The notes under the pieces are model-generated. The model was not told where the DNA came from. It saw nothing but the letters and a program-made list of their open reading frames with translations, and ran no database searches. From an uncultured Treponema sp. (GTDB taxonomy: Bacteria > Spirochaetota > Spirochaetia > Treponematales > Treponemataceae), in contig CAMVBP010000041.1 of NCBI GenBank assembly GCA_947165795.1, positions 1 to 12,081 of the forward strand: a stretch of 12,081 bases of DNA, written 5' to 3'. The translations under genes were made by a program, and so were the position numbers. Shown here one piece after another: positions 1-6,990 of the stretch (position 1 is its first letter; every line of letters starts with the position of its first letter).

Positions 1-127
1 GAACACCAATCATATATTTGTTTGTTTTACCCTTCAACTGTTCAACAAGGTCTTTAGCAAGAGCAACTGCTTCTGCCTTTGTTGTGTTCATTTTCCAGTT
101 TCCAGCAATATAATGTGTACGTGCCAT
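1..127 (-). CDS. tpiA: Triosephosphate isomerase, N-terminal part (cut by window edge)
   Basis: The minus strand from 127 downward reads as 42 codons that begin [14 protein letters not shown]. The block AGNWKMN at residues 8-14 is the signature N-terminal strand of triosephosphate isomerase, which interconverts dihydroxyacetone phosphate and glyceraldehyde 3-phosphate in cytoplasmic glycolysis. By homology Asn10 and Lys12 are the active-site residues that bind substrate. The following residues ([16 protein letters not shown]) fit helix 1 of the TIM barrel. The ATG start is supported by an AAGGAG ribosome binding site a few bases upstream (134-139 on the plus strand as CTCCTT). The rest of the roughly 250-residue family protein lies outside the window. 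The regulator gene upstream is on the same strand, but a promoter and a palindromic element separate the two, so this is probably an independent transcript. Confidence 0.95.
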   Translation of the reverse strand, partial: MARTHYIAGNWKMNTTKAEAVALAKDLVEQLKGKTNKYMIGV

Positions 128-156
128 AGAAAGACTCCTTAAATAATAATAAAAAC

Positions 157-185
157 ATTTTAATGAAAATTCTATAAATAGGCAA
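157..185 (-). promoter_or_regulatory. Putative sigma-70-type promoter of tpiA
   Basis: On the minus strand there is a TTGCCT box (plus-strand 180-185), a 17-base spacer and a TAAAAT box (157-162). They lie about 30 bases upstream of the tpiA start codon and its Shine-Dalgarno sequence. Spacing is ideal and both boxes are near consensus. The assignment is from sequence alone. Confidence 0.5.
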
Positions 186-291
186 ACCCATTTTATTAAA
201 AAAAAGGACTTCCGTTGCATCGTTAGACAAACTGCCGTTTTTAAATAATGCATTTTAGAACACAGAACTTTTATATTTTTTTATAAAAGTT

Positions 292-436
292 CATATGTAC
301 AGTAGCGAAAGCGGGCTTCAAACTGCATAGAAGGCGATGGTACAAAGTCCAACGCGGTAAACGGCCCACAGAGCAAGCAACGCTTGCGTCGAGCCTTCTC
401 GGCAGTTTGAAGAACGCTGCAGCGGATGTACATATG
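292..436. repeat. 145-bp imperfect palindromic element with 10-bp terminal inverted repeats
   Basis: The ends are a perfect inverted repeat, CATATGTACA at 292-301 and TGTACATATG at 427-436. In the same register CTTCAAACTGC (316-326) pairs with 402-412 and AGAAGGC (329-335) pairs with 393-399. Across the two 44-base arms (292-335 and 393-436), 34 of 44 positions are complementary. The middle carries a small hairpin, GCAAGC-AAC-GCTTGC, at 373-387. The element is GC-rich compared with its AT-rich flanks. It is bordered by near-identical 16-base direct repeats (276-291 and 438-453, 15 of 16 matching), although these are low-complexity T/A sequence. No reading frame of note is inside. It could be a MITE-like or REP-like intergenic repeat, or a structured RNA. 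Copy number elsewhere cannot be judged from this window. Confidence 0.7.
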
Positions 437-461
437 TTTTTTTTATAATAGTTCTGTTCTT

Positions 462-1358
462 CTATAAATTAGCCAATTGCTTATGGACTTCGCTTTTTTC
501 TATTCCTGAGTTTCTGTATTTAAGTGGCGTTATATTTTTGTAACGTTTAAATAATTTTATAAAATAACTTATATCGTTTATTCCAACGTTATAGGAAATT
601 TCTTCAATAGTTTCATCGGTTCTTAAAAGCATTTCTGATGCTCTGTTAATTCTGTACTGATTCAGATAATCCATAGGCGTGTAATGTGTTACCTCGTGGA
701 AAATCCTGCAGAAATATTTTGGAGAAAAGCCTGCGCTGTCAGCCATCTGGTCCAGCGTTATCTGAGTAGAATACTGCTGCTTAATAAGGTTCATTACACA
801 TTTTAACCATACAAGTTTTCCGCCCTCGTTCATATAATGTTCATTTTTTTCATAAAGATGATTAACGCTGATATATGCCATTAAATCGAACAGTCGCGAA
901 ATTGTAAAATATTCATATCCCGAATTCTGAACTTTTTCTATTCTGAATAATTCGGAAATCGTATTTATTAAATCCTTGTTGTTTTCATCCGGCTGAAGAA
1001 TAAAAAAGAATTCGCCGTCTATCAGTTTTTCCAGAAAAGGCTCTGTAAGGTAATTATTTATGCGCATAATGTTTGGATCAAAAACCAGCGATTCATAAAT
1101 GCAGTTTCCACGGAAGCCTTCGCTGTCGCCATGAAGGATTCCGCTGGACATAAGGAAAAAATCACCGGCTTTTAAAACGTATTCTTTTGAACCTGCAAAG
1201 ATTGTATATTCACCGCGTAGTATATGGATAAATTCAAATTCAACATGCCAGTGATAGGGTAAATCATAATCCGGAAGAGAAGTATCTATTTTGTAATATT
1301 CCATCGGAAAAGAAACTGAACCTCTTTGTCGCGATTCCTGTTTTTTAGAATTAATCAA
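462..1358 (-). CDS. AraC-family transcriptional regulator with N-terminal cupin domain
   Basis: The product is 298 residues, the usual length for two-domain AraC regulators. Residues about 28-95 look like the cupin-type ligand-binding fold (PYHWHVEFEFIHILRGEY, then a GDFFLMSSGILHG turn). The His-x-His-x-Glu style cluster at 36-40 is typical of sugar-sensing members. Residues about 185-284 are the DNA-binding domain with two helix-turn-helix units: first about 202-222 (LDQMADSAGFSPKYFCRIF), second about 251-272 (IEEISYNVGINDISYFIKLF), then the conserved TPLKYR end. The start is TTG at 1358, chosen because a GGAGG site lies six bases upstream and no in-frame ATG precedes Met19. It is divergent from the GH13 and transporter genes, so control of maltodextrin genes is a reasonable inference. 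The effector, possibly maltose or a maltodextrin, is unknown. Confidence 0.92.
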   Translation of the reverse strand: MINSKKQESRQRGSVSFPMEYYKIDTSLPDYDLPYHWHVEFEFIHILRGEYTIFAGSKEYVLKAGDFFLMSSGILHGDSEGFRGNCIYESLVFDPNIMRINNYLTEPFLEKLIDGEFFFILQPDENNKDLINTISELFRIEKVQNSGYEYFTISRLFDLMAYISVNHLYEKNEHYMNEGGKLVWLKCVMNLIKQQYSTQITLDQMADSAGFSPKYFCRIFHEVTHYTPMDYLNQYRINRASEMLLRTDETIEEISYNVGINDISYFIKLFKRYKNITPLKYRNSGIEKSEVHKQLANL

Positions 1359-1364
1359 AATAAA

Positions 1365-1369
1365 CCTCC
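1365..1369 (-). promoter_or_regulatory. Shine-Dalgarno site that fixes the TTG start of the AraC regulator
   Basis: GGAGG on the minus strand sits six bases before TTG at 1358. The nearby ATG at 1370-1372 overlaps this site and leads to a stop after six codons. The next in-frame ATG would remove 18 residues and has no comparable site. Confidence 0.75.
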
Positions 1370-1411
1370 ATGCAAAAAAACTGCCGAGAGATGCCGCAAG
1401 AAAAACAATAA

Positions 1412-1440
1412 TTGTTACTTTTATTATATTTTTAAATAAT
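1412..1440 (+). promoter_or_regulatory. Putative promoter of the cyclomaltodextrinase gene, with palindrome at its -35
   Basis: TTGTTA (1412-1417), a 17-base spacer and AATAAT (1435-1440) form a moderate promoter firing toward the GH13 gene. The -35 box lies in a perfect 13-base palindrome, AACAAT-A-ATTGTT (1404-1416), which could be an operator. It overlaps the regulator promoter, so polymerase could probably occupy only one at a time. Confidence 0.45.
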
Positions 1441-1468
1441 TATACCACTAAATTTTTCTATAAATCAA
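1439..1468 (-). promoter_or_regulatory. Putative promoter of the AraC-family regulator
   Basis: On the minus strand TTGATT (1463-1468), an 18-base spacer and a perfect TATAAT (1439-1444) form a good sigma-70-type promoter. Initiation near 1432 would give a leader of about 75 bases. The -10 box overlaps the -10 box proposed for the opposite promoter. Confidence 0.6.
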
Positions 1469-1504
1469 TATTAGTATGAATTTTGTCAGAAAATGAACAA
1501 AAGC

Positions 1505-1508
1505 GAGG
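1505..1508 (+). promoter_or_regulatory. Shine-Dalgarno site deciding the cyclomaltodextrinase start
   Basis: GAGG five bases before ATG at 1514 favours that start over ATG at 1493, which has no purine-rich site at the right distance. The 1493 start would only add seven residues (MNKSEDF). Confidence 0.6.
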
Positions 1509-1513
1509 ATTTT

Positions 1514-3340
1514 ATGATTAATTTATCTGCTATAGAACACCGTGCGTTTGATAATTTTTGTTATCCGCTCGATAAAAACAATCTTATAATAAATTTAAAA
1601 ACAGGAAAGGAAATTCAAAAGGTTTATATTCTCTGGGGAGATCCTTTTGACTGGGGAAAAGAAAATGACGGTTCAACCTATCACTGGCAGTTCACCACCT
1701 CCGAGGTCTCTTGTAAAAAAGAACTGCAGAATCACTTCTGGTGGACAATAACTCTTCAGCCTGAATTTAAACGCTGCAAATATTTTTTCAAAATTCAAAG
1801 CGACGAAGAAACATACATTTATGGCGAAAGCGGACTTGTAAGCGAAAAAGATTTTCTTGCAGACATGGATTCATACTATCCTTTTATTTTCCCATGGATG
1901 AATAAAAACGACATTTGTACTACACCTGCGTGGGCAAAAAATACAATCTGGTATCAGATTTTTCCTTCAAGATTCTGCAGGGGAAAATCTAGCAGACCGG
2001 ATAATAAAATTTTACCCTGGGCAAAAAGGAATGAAGAAGTAAATAATCAGCAGCACTTTGGCGGAAACCTTGCTGGAATTACAGAAAAACTTGATTACCT
2101 CAAAGAGCTTGGAATTACCGGTATTTATTTAAACCCGATCAATTGTTCTACAACTCAGCATAAATACGACACAACCGATTATTTTGAAATTGATCCGGAA
2201 TTCGGAACAAAAAAAGATATGAAAAAGCTTGTAAAAGAAGCTCATCTTCGCGGAATAAGAATTATGCTCGACGGAGTATTTAATCATTCAGGCTGGGATT
2301 TTTTTGCATGGCAGGATGTGTTAAAGAAACGTCAGAAATCTAAATATGCCGACTGGTATATGGTAAACGACTGGAATTTTGAAGGCAAACCGGGAATCAA
2401 TGCCGAAAAAGGAAATTTCTTTGCCTTTGCATTTTGCGATTATATGCCAAAATTCAACACAAACAATAAAGAACTCAGAAAGTATCTTATAAATGTATGC
2501 AAATACTGGGTAAAGGAATACGATATAGATGCACTTCGCCTTGATGTAGCTAATGAAGTCTGTCACGATTTTTGCCGCGAATTGCAGGAAAGCATGCGTG
2601 CTTTAAAAGATGATTTTTACATCATCGGCGAAATCTGGCACAATTCAATTCCATGGCTCAGGGGAAATGAATTTGATGCAATCATGAACTATCCTCTTCA
2701 AAACGCAATTTACAAATTTGCATTAAACGAAAATGAATCCGTAAGAAATTTTGAACAGGACGTAAACCGCTGCCTTACAGATTATTTTATTCAGACACAG
2801 CGCGTTATGTTCAATCTTATGGACAGTCATGACACTATGAGGCTTATTACAAAAGCTCAGAACCGCGATAAAGCAGTACAGATTCTTGCAATAATGTTCG
2901 CACTTTCTGGTAGCCCATGTATATATTATGGAACAGAAGTTTTCCTGGAAGGCGGAAAAGACCCGGATTGCAGAAGATGCATGCCATGGGACGAAATTGA
3001 AAGCGGAAAATGCGATGAAGACTTAAAGCTTTTCAAGAAACTTATTGAAGTCAGAAAAAATTATGCAGCAATGAGCGGATATCAGACAGAATTCATTTAT
3101 CCTTCTGATAGTTCTGAAAGTTTTAATAAACGCATTCTCTGCATTCAGAAAACCAGCGACGATTCCAAGCATAAGCTTACGTTAATTGCAAACTTTACGG
3201 ATTCTGATCAAAACGTTTCTGAATATGCAGGAGACTGCAAAATAATATTTGGTAATGGAATTCTGGCACAGGAAAAATCAGAAAAGACTGTTTTAGCGAA
3301 AAATGGAGTTATAATCGTAGAAAAATATAACGATTTATAA
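1514..3340 (+). CDS. Cytoplasmic cyclomaltodextrinase / neopullulanase (GH13)
   Basis: The product is 608 residues without a signal peptide, so it should act in the cytoplasm on imported maltodextrins or cyclodextrins, hydrolysing alpha-1,4 (and often alpha-1,6) links. Residues about 1-120 form the N-terminal beta domain typical of this subfamily (CBM34-like; IEHRAFDNFCYPLDKNNL, then WGDPFDW). The catalytic barrel follows. Region I is DGVFNH (253-258). Region II is LRLDVANE, with nucleophile Asp344. Region III is IIGEIW, with acid/base Glu373. Region IV is DSHD, with His439 and Asp440. Region V is MPKFN (311-315), close to the MPKLN mark of the neopullulanase group (GH13_20). A short beta domain ends the protein from about residue 520. 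All catalytic residues are present and the length is normal. The exact specificity (cyclomaltodextrinase, maltogenic amylase or neopullulanase) cannot be told from sequence alone. Confidence 0.93.
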   Translation: MINLSAIEHRAFDNFCYPLDKNNLIINLKTGKEIQKVYILWGDPFDWGKENDGSTYHWQFTTSEVSCKKELQNHFWWTITLQPEFKRCKYFFKIQSDEETYIYGESGLVSEKDFLADMDSYYPFIFPWMNKNDICTTPAWAKNTIWYQIFPSRFCRGKSSRPDNKILPWAKRNEEVNNQQHFGGNLAGITEKLDYLKELGITGIYLNPINCSTTQHKYDTTDYFEIDPEFGTKKDMKKLVKEAHLRGIRIMLDGVFNHSGWDFFAWQDVLKKRQKSKYADWYMVNDWNFEGKPGINAEKGNFFAFAFCDYMPKFNTNNKELRKYLINVCKYWVKEYDIDALRLDVANEVCHDFCRELQESMRALKDDFYIIGEIWHNSIPWLRGNEFDAIMNYPLQNAIYKFALNENESVRNFEQDVNRCLTDYFIQTQRVMFNLMDSHDTMRLITKAQNRDKAVQILAIMFALSGSPCIYYGTEVFLEGGKDPDCRRCMPWDEIESGKCDEDLKLFKKLIEVRKNYAAMSGYQTEFIYPSDSSESFNKRILCIQKTSDDSKHKLTLIANFTDSDQNVSEYAGDCKIIFGNGILAQEKSEKTVLAKNGVIIVEKYNDL

Positions 3341-3388
3341 AATATTTTTCACCTAAAATAAGATAATAGTAATTACAATTATTTTTTA

Positions 3389-3416
3389 TTGATTTTTTTT
3401 TTGTTGATGTTAGAAT
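3389..3416 (+). promoter_or_regulatory. Putative promoter of the malE-like gene
   Basis: TTGATT (3389-3394), a 16-base spacer and TAGAAT (3411-3416) lie in a T-rich stretch upstream of the binding-protein gene. Initiation near 3423 would place the 3435-3477 stem-loop at the 5' end of the transcript. The upstream GH13 gene has no convincing terminator, so read-through is also possible. Confidence 0.5.
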
Positions 3417-3434
3417 AAAATTATAAAAATCAGG

Positions 3435-3477
3435 CATCTTAAATCTGCTGAACCGACACCATCAGCAATTTACGATG
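3435..3477 (+). promoter_or_regulatory. Imperfect stem-loop in the malE leader
   Basis: CATC (3435-3438) pairs with GATG (3474-3477), TAAAT (3440-3444) with ATTTA (3468-3472), and TGCTGA (3446-3451) with TCAGCA (3462-3467). That is 15 pairs with one mismatch, one bulged C and a 10-base loop. It ends six bases before the GGAGG ribosome binding site at 3484-3487 and nearby. It may stabilise the mRNA, tune translation, or be an operator in DNA form. It does not match a riboswitch class I can recognise. Confidence 0.5.
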
Positions 3478-3491
3478 TTTTTGGAGGTACT

Positions 3492-4673
3492 ATGAAAAAA
3501 CATATTGGGTTAATGGCAGGAGTTGTTTGTCTTTCCGCTGTTTTATTAAGTTCTTGTGGAGAAAAGAAAGTTACTCTCAAGATGTGGGAATCTGATGGTC
3601 CGGAACGCCAGTTTATGGAATGGGCTGCTGAAGAGTATAAAAAGTCTCATCCTAACATTGATATTGTGTACGAACCGGTTGCATCTCCAGATGCTCGTGC
3701 AAAAATTGAACTTGACGGTCCGGCAGGAGTTGGAGCAGACGTATTTGTTGCACCACACGATCATGTTGGAGCACTTGTAGCAGGAGGTCACGTTCTCCCA
3801 GTTTCTGATACATCTTTTATCAACAACTTTGTTGATGCAGCAAAAGTAGCAGGAACTTACGAAGGAAAGCTTTACGGTTACCCTCTTTCCATTGAAACTT
3901 ACGCACTTTTCTATAACAAGGATATTATTCAGAATCCACCAAAAACCTGGGACGAAGTTATTTCTTTTGCAAAAACATGGAATGACAAATCTCAGAACAA
4001 ATACGCTTTAGTTTGGGGCGTTGGCAACGCATATTATTCATATATGTTCATGGCTGCTTACGGTTCTTCACTCTTTGGACCAAACGGTGATGACAAGAGC
4101 CAGCACAACATTAATGCACCTGCAACAATCAAAGGTCTTGAATATTTCAAGAACCTCCGCAAACAGATTCTCGACGTTCCATCTGCCGACCTTTCTGATG
4201 ACTTCTGTAACTCTGCATTCGTAGAAGGAACAGCTCCTATGATTATTACAGGACCATGGAAGATTGCAGATTTTAATCAGAGCGGCGTAAACTACGGAAT
4301 TACTACAATTCCTGGATTTGGAGACGGAAAACCTGCAACTTCATTCTCTGGAGTTCGTATTGCTTTCGTAAGTGCTTACACAGAACACAAAGAAGAAGCA
4401 GAAGATTTTGCTAAGTTCCTTATGTCTAAAGAAGCTCTTACAAAGAGATTCGAAATTACAGCACAGATTCCACCAAGAAGTGACATTGTAATTACAGATC
4501 CACTTTCAAACGGAATTCTTGAACAGGCTGCTTATGCATTCCCAATGCCAACAATCCCACAGATGGGAACATACTGGTCAGCAATGGGTAGTGCTTACGG
4601 CGGAATCTGGGATGGAGACGATGTAACTCAGGATTTGAACGCTGCTGCTGCCGCAATGGAAGCTGCAAAATAA
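3492..4673 (+). CDS. malE: ABC transporter solute-binding lipoprotein, maltose/maltodextrin type
   Basis: The product is 393 residues, the usual size of family 1 sugar-binding proteins. The N-terminus is a lipoprotein signal peptide: two lysines, a hydrophobic stretch and the lipobox LSSC with Cys22, so the mature protein is membrane-anchored outside the cytoplasm. After it come typical features of this family: VTLKMWESDGPERQFMEWAA, the turn GADVFVAPHDHVG, GKLYGYPLSIETYALFYNKD near residues 125-145, PKTWDEV, and EGTAPMIITGPW near 245-256. It should capture maltodextrins and deliver them to the two permeases downstream. A strong GGAGG precedes the ATG. Its codon use seems more biased toward a few codons than in neighbouring genes, as expected for an abundant binding protein. 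The ligand is inferred from the adjacent GH13 enzymes; other glucosides are possible. Confidence 0.9.
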   Translation: MKKHIGLMAGVVCLSAVLLSSCGEKKVTLKMWESDGPERQFMEWAAEEYKKSHPNIDIVYEPVASPDARAKIELDGPAGVGADVFVAPHDHVGALVAGGHVLPVSDTSFINNFVDAAKVAGTYEGKLYGYPLSIETYALFYNKDIIQNPPKTWDEVISFAKTWNDKSQNKYALVWGVGNAYYSYMFMAAYGSSLFGPNGDDKSQHNINAPATIKGLEYFKNLRKQILDVPSADLSDDFCNSAFVEGTAPMIITGPWKIADFNQSGVNYGITTIPGFGDGKPATSFSGVRIAFVSAYTEHKEEAEDFAKFLMSKEALTKRFEITAQIPPRSDIVITDPLSNGILEQAAYAFPMPTIPQMGTYWSAMGSAYGGIWDGDDVTQDLNAAAAAMEAAK

Positions 4674-4687
4674 AATAATTTCATAAA

Positions 4688-4729
4688 CGGTCATTGCAAT
4701 TGCTCCTCTTTGCAATGGCCGCTTTTTTT
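4688..4729 (+). terminator. Intrinsic terminator-like hairpin between malE and malF
   Basis: CGGTCATTGCAA (4688-4699) pairs with TTGCAATGGCCG (4710-4721) over 12 positions with one G-U pair, around a 10-base loop, followed after one base by seven T (4723-4729). This is a standard rho-independent terminator shape. As malF follows with no obvious new promoter, it probably acts as a partial terminator that leaves more malE than malF/malG message. It may also protect the malE 3' end. Confidence 0.8.
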
Positions 4730-4753
4730 CACTCTGAAAAAAGAGGTTTTTAT

Positions 4754-6124
4754 ATGGATAATCAGACAGTTAATTCAATACCATGTAATCTGGCAAAAAA
4801 GACTCAAATTGCATCCTGCTGTTTTATGGGACTTGGACAGGTTTTATATCTAAAACAATATATTCGCGGCATTTTTATGATGCTTATTGAAGTTCTCATC
4901 ATTTTATGCTGCACTCCGGTTTTTAATTATGCAATTCCATCGGCTTTAGCAGGACTCATTACTTTAGGAACTCCAAAGCCTGCAGGAACGCCAATTAAAC
5001 TTCTGGATCATTCCATCTTTATGATGATCGAAGGACTTTTTGCCCTGATCATTCTGGCAATCTTTATTTTTATATATATTTCTCAAATTAAAACCGGAAA
5101 AAAAGATGCATTATTAATCATTCAGCGCGGAAAATTTCCTTCTTCAAAAGAAATACGAAATCATCTTGCAACAAAAGCTTTCCCTTCAATCGGAATTACA
5201 CCTGCAGTTTTAATGATTTCAATTTTTACATTAATTCCGCTGCTCTTTTCTATGCTCATTGCATTTACAAACTATTCTTCTCCGGATCACATTCCGCCAA
5301 AAAATCTCGTAGACTGGGTTGGAATAGAAAACTTTAAAACAATGTTCTCAAGAAATCTTGGAGGAAACTGGCCTAAAGCTTTTGCAAGAGTTGCCTTGTG
5401 GACAGTTGTCTGGGCAGTTCTTTCAACCTTCTCCTGTTTCTTTGTAGGATTTATGTTCGCTGTAATTCTTAGAGACAAGCGAATCAGAATTCCAAAATTC
5501 TACAGAACAATATTTATACTTCCTTATGCAATTCCACAGATGCTTTCATTATTTGTATGGGCAAACCTGTTGAACGGAACCTTCGGACCAATCAACAGAA
5601 CCTTACAATTCTGTCACATCATTACACAAAATATTCCATGGCTATCTAATCCTACACTGGCAAAACTTACGTTAGTCCTTGTTAACATCTGGATTGGATT
5701 CCCTTACAGTATGATTCTTACAACAAGTTCAATGACGGCAATTTCTCAGGCACAATACGAAGCCGCTCAGATAGACGGCGCTTCCCGCTGGCAGCAGTTC
5801 CGCCATATTACACTTCCTTTAGTAATGTATCAGTTAAAACCTGCACTCATCATGCAGTTTGCAGGAAACATAAATAACTTTGGTGCGGTATTCTTCCTTA
5901 CAAGCGGCGGACCAAACCTCATGCTTGGAAGCGAAAACCTTACCATTTCTACACAGGCAGGTTCAACAGATCTTTTGATTTCCTGGATTTACAAACTTAC
6001 AATGAATACACCAAACCAGTATCAGCTCGCATCTGTACTTTCAATTCTTGTATTCATAGTATTAGTACCGTTTGCTTTGTACAACTTTACACATACAAAG
6101 GCATTCAAGGATGGTGAATTATAA
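4754..6124 (+). CDS. malF: ABC transporter permease, MalF type
   Basis: The product is 456 residues in the inner membrane and forms half of the translocation channel of the sugar importer. Hydrophobic segments are near residues 38-60, 87-110, 149-171, 212-238, 252-273, 303-325, 362-385 and 425-444. The cytoplasmic EAA loop (EAAQIDGASRWQQF, from residue 336, with the key Gly342) contacts the ATPase. The N-terminus has FMGLGQ at 24-29 and then QYIRG, a GLGQ-x-QY-x-G type motif found at the front of many MalF-like permeases. The start is the ATG at 4754, with AGAGG seven bases upstream. An in-frame TTG at 4694 is not used in my model because it lies inside the terminator hairpin. The stop overlaps the malG start by one base (TAATG). 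No ATPase gene is in the cluster. Confidence 0.92.
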   Translation: MDNQTVNSIPCNLAKKTQIASCCFMGLGQVLYLKQYIRGIFMMLIEVLIILCCTPVFNYAIPSALAGLITLGTPKPAGTPIKLLDHSIFMMIEGLFALIILAIFIFIYISQIKTGKKDALLIIQRGKFPSSKEIRNHLATKAFPSIGITPAVLMISIFTLIPLLFSMLIAFTNYSSPDHIPPKNLVDWVGIENFKTMFSRNLGGNWPKAFARVALWTVVWAVLSTFSCFFVGFMFAVILRDKRIRIPKFYRTIFILPYAIPQMLSLFVWANLLNGTFGPINRTLQFCHIITQNIPWLSNPTLAKLTLVLVNIWIGFPYSMILTTSSMTAISQAQYEAAQIDGASRWQQFRHITLPLVMYQLKPALIMQFAGNINNFGAVFFLTSGGPNLMLGSENLTISTQAGSTDLLISWIYKLTMNTPNQYQLASVLSILVFIVLVPFALYNFTHTKAFKDGEL

Positions 6125-6978
6125 TGAAAGATAAAAATCAGAAAACAAATACATTTTCAGTAGCAGTATTTTTTCTTACGGTAATTCTTGTTGTTCAGGT
6201 ATTCCTTGTACTCTACCCGCTTGCGTTTACAATCAGCGCATCTTTTTCTGAATCGAACTCTCTTGCTTCTACAAGTATTGTTCCTTTTAATCAGAAGCTT
6301 TCGCTGTTCCAGTACACGAGACTTTTTACACAGACAAATTATTTTCACTGGTATTTGAACACACTGATTATTGCAAGTTCAAATACAATAATCACAGTTG
6401 TAGTCTGCAGTCTGTGCGGTTACATCTTCAGCCGTTTTTCGTTCCCATTTAAAAAGCCTGTAATGGCATCTATGATTATTCTTCAGATGTTCCCAAGCTT
6501 TATCGGAATGATTGCGACTTATGTTATTTTATGGAAGCTAAATGCTTTAAATACACTCTGGGGGCTTGTTCTGGTTTATTCAACTGGAAGCATTCCATTC
6601 AACTCTTGGCTCATGAAAGGCTACTTTGATACTGTTCCACGAGACATAGCAGAAGCAGCATACATCGATGGAGCAACACCACTTGGAGCCTTTTTAAAAG
6701 TTGTAGTTCCAGCTGCAAAACCTCAGATTGTATTTCTTGCACTTACAAGTTTTACAGGTCCATGGATGGACTTTATTTTCCCGAGACTTGTTCTTAGAAC
6801 CGACAGCAAAAAAACACTTGCAGTTGGATTGTACGAAATGATTAACGGACGTGCCGCAGATCACTTTACAATGTTTGCAGCCGGTGCACTTTTAGTTGCA
6901 ATTCCATTTACAATCCTCTTTGTTCTTGGTCAAAAATCTTTATTGCAGTCGCTCGCAGGAACAGGCGGAAAAGAATAA
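6124..6978 (+). CDS. malG: ABC transporter permease, MalG type
   Basis: The product is 284 residues, the normal length for MalG. Membrane segments are near 13-38, 78-103, 112-137, 143-160, 200-220 and 247-268. The EAA loop EAAYIDGATPLGAF begins at residue 177 and has the conserved Gly183. It pairs with the MalF-like protein to form the maltodextrin channel. The start overlaps the malF stop by one base, and the nearest purine-rich site (AAGG at 6107-6110) is 13 bases away, so translational coupling is likely. The C-terminal QKSLLQSLAGTGGKE resembles the conserved MalG tail, which in E. coli reaches into the ATPase interface. The required ATPase must be encoded elsewhere. Confidence 0.93.
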   Translation: MKDKNQKTNTFSVAVFFLTVILVVQVFLVLYPLAFTISASFSESNSLASTSIVPFNQKLSLFQYTRLFTQTNYFHWYLNTLIIASSNTIITVVVCSLCGYIFSRFSFPFKKPVMASMIILQMFPSFIGMIATYVILWKLNALNTLWGLVLVYSTGSIPFNSWLMKGYFDTVPRDIAEAAYIDGATPLGAFLKVVVPAAKPQIVFLALTSFTGPWMDFIFPRLVLRTDSKKTLAVGLYEMINGRAADHFTMFAAGALLVAIPFTILFVLGQKSLLQSLAGTGGKE

Positions 6979-6990
6979 AATTCTGGAGCA

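Larger units (their letters stand above)
128..461. other. Spacer between regulator gene and tpiA
   Basis: This 334-base stretch has no credible gene on either strand. It holds the tpiA ribosome binding site and promoter at 134-185. At 207-238 is a moderately GC-rich piece containing CAAACTGCCG, a word shared with the palindromic element further along. At 266-291 is a perfect 10-bp AT hairpin (AACTTTTATA, six T, TATAAAAGTT). The 145-bp palindromic element occupies 292-436. I see no clear terminator with a T run for the regulator transcript. Confidence 0.6.

Noticed and set aside
1352..1372. Mini-frame of six codons starting with ATG at 1372 on the minus strand, as a leader peptide
   Set aside because: It has no ribosome binding site of its own and overlaps the Shine-Dalgarno site of the regulator; nothing supports translation.
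1374..1400. GC-rich sequence followed by seven T (minus strand) in the regulator leader, like an attenuator
   Set aside because: Only a three-base pair stem (TGC/GCA) can form before the T run, so it does not make a terminator hairpin.
2321..2566. Antisense reading frame inside the cyclomaltodextrinase gene
   Set aside because: It lies opposite a strongly supported GH13 catalytic region and has no ribosome binding site or family resemblance; the same applies to the other antisense frames in the window.
3345..3400. AT inverted sequence (GTAATTAC with a later T run) after the cyclomaltodextrinase gene as a terminator
   Set aside because: The pairing is short, AT-only and leaves no workable loop, so a terminator cannot be claimed.
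4694..4753. 20-residue N-terminal extension of MalF from a TTG codon
   Set aside because: The extension lies within the terminator hairpin and T run, with a better ATG and AGAGG site at 4754.
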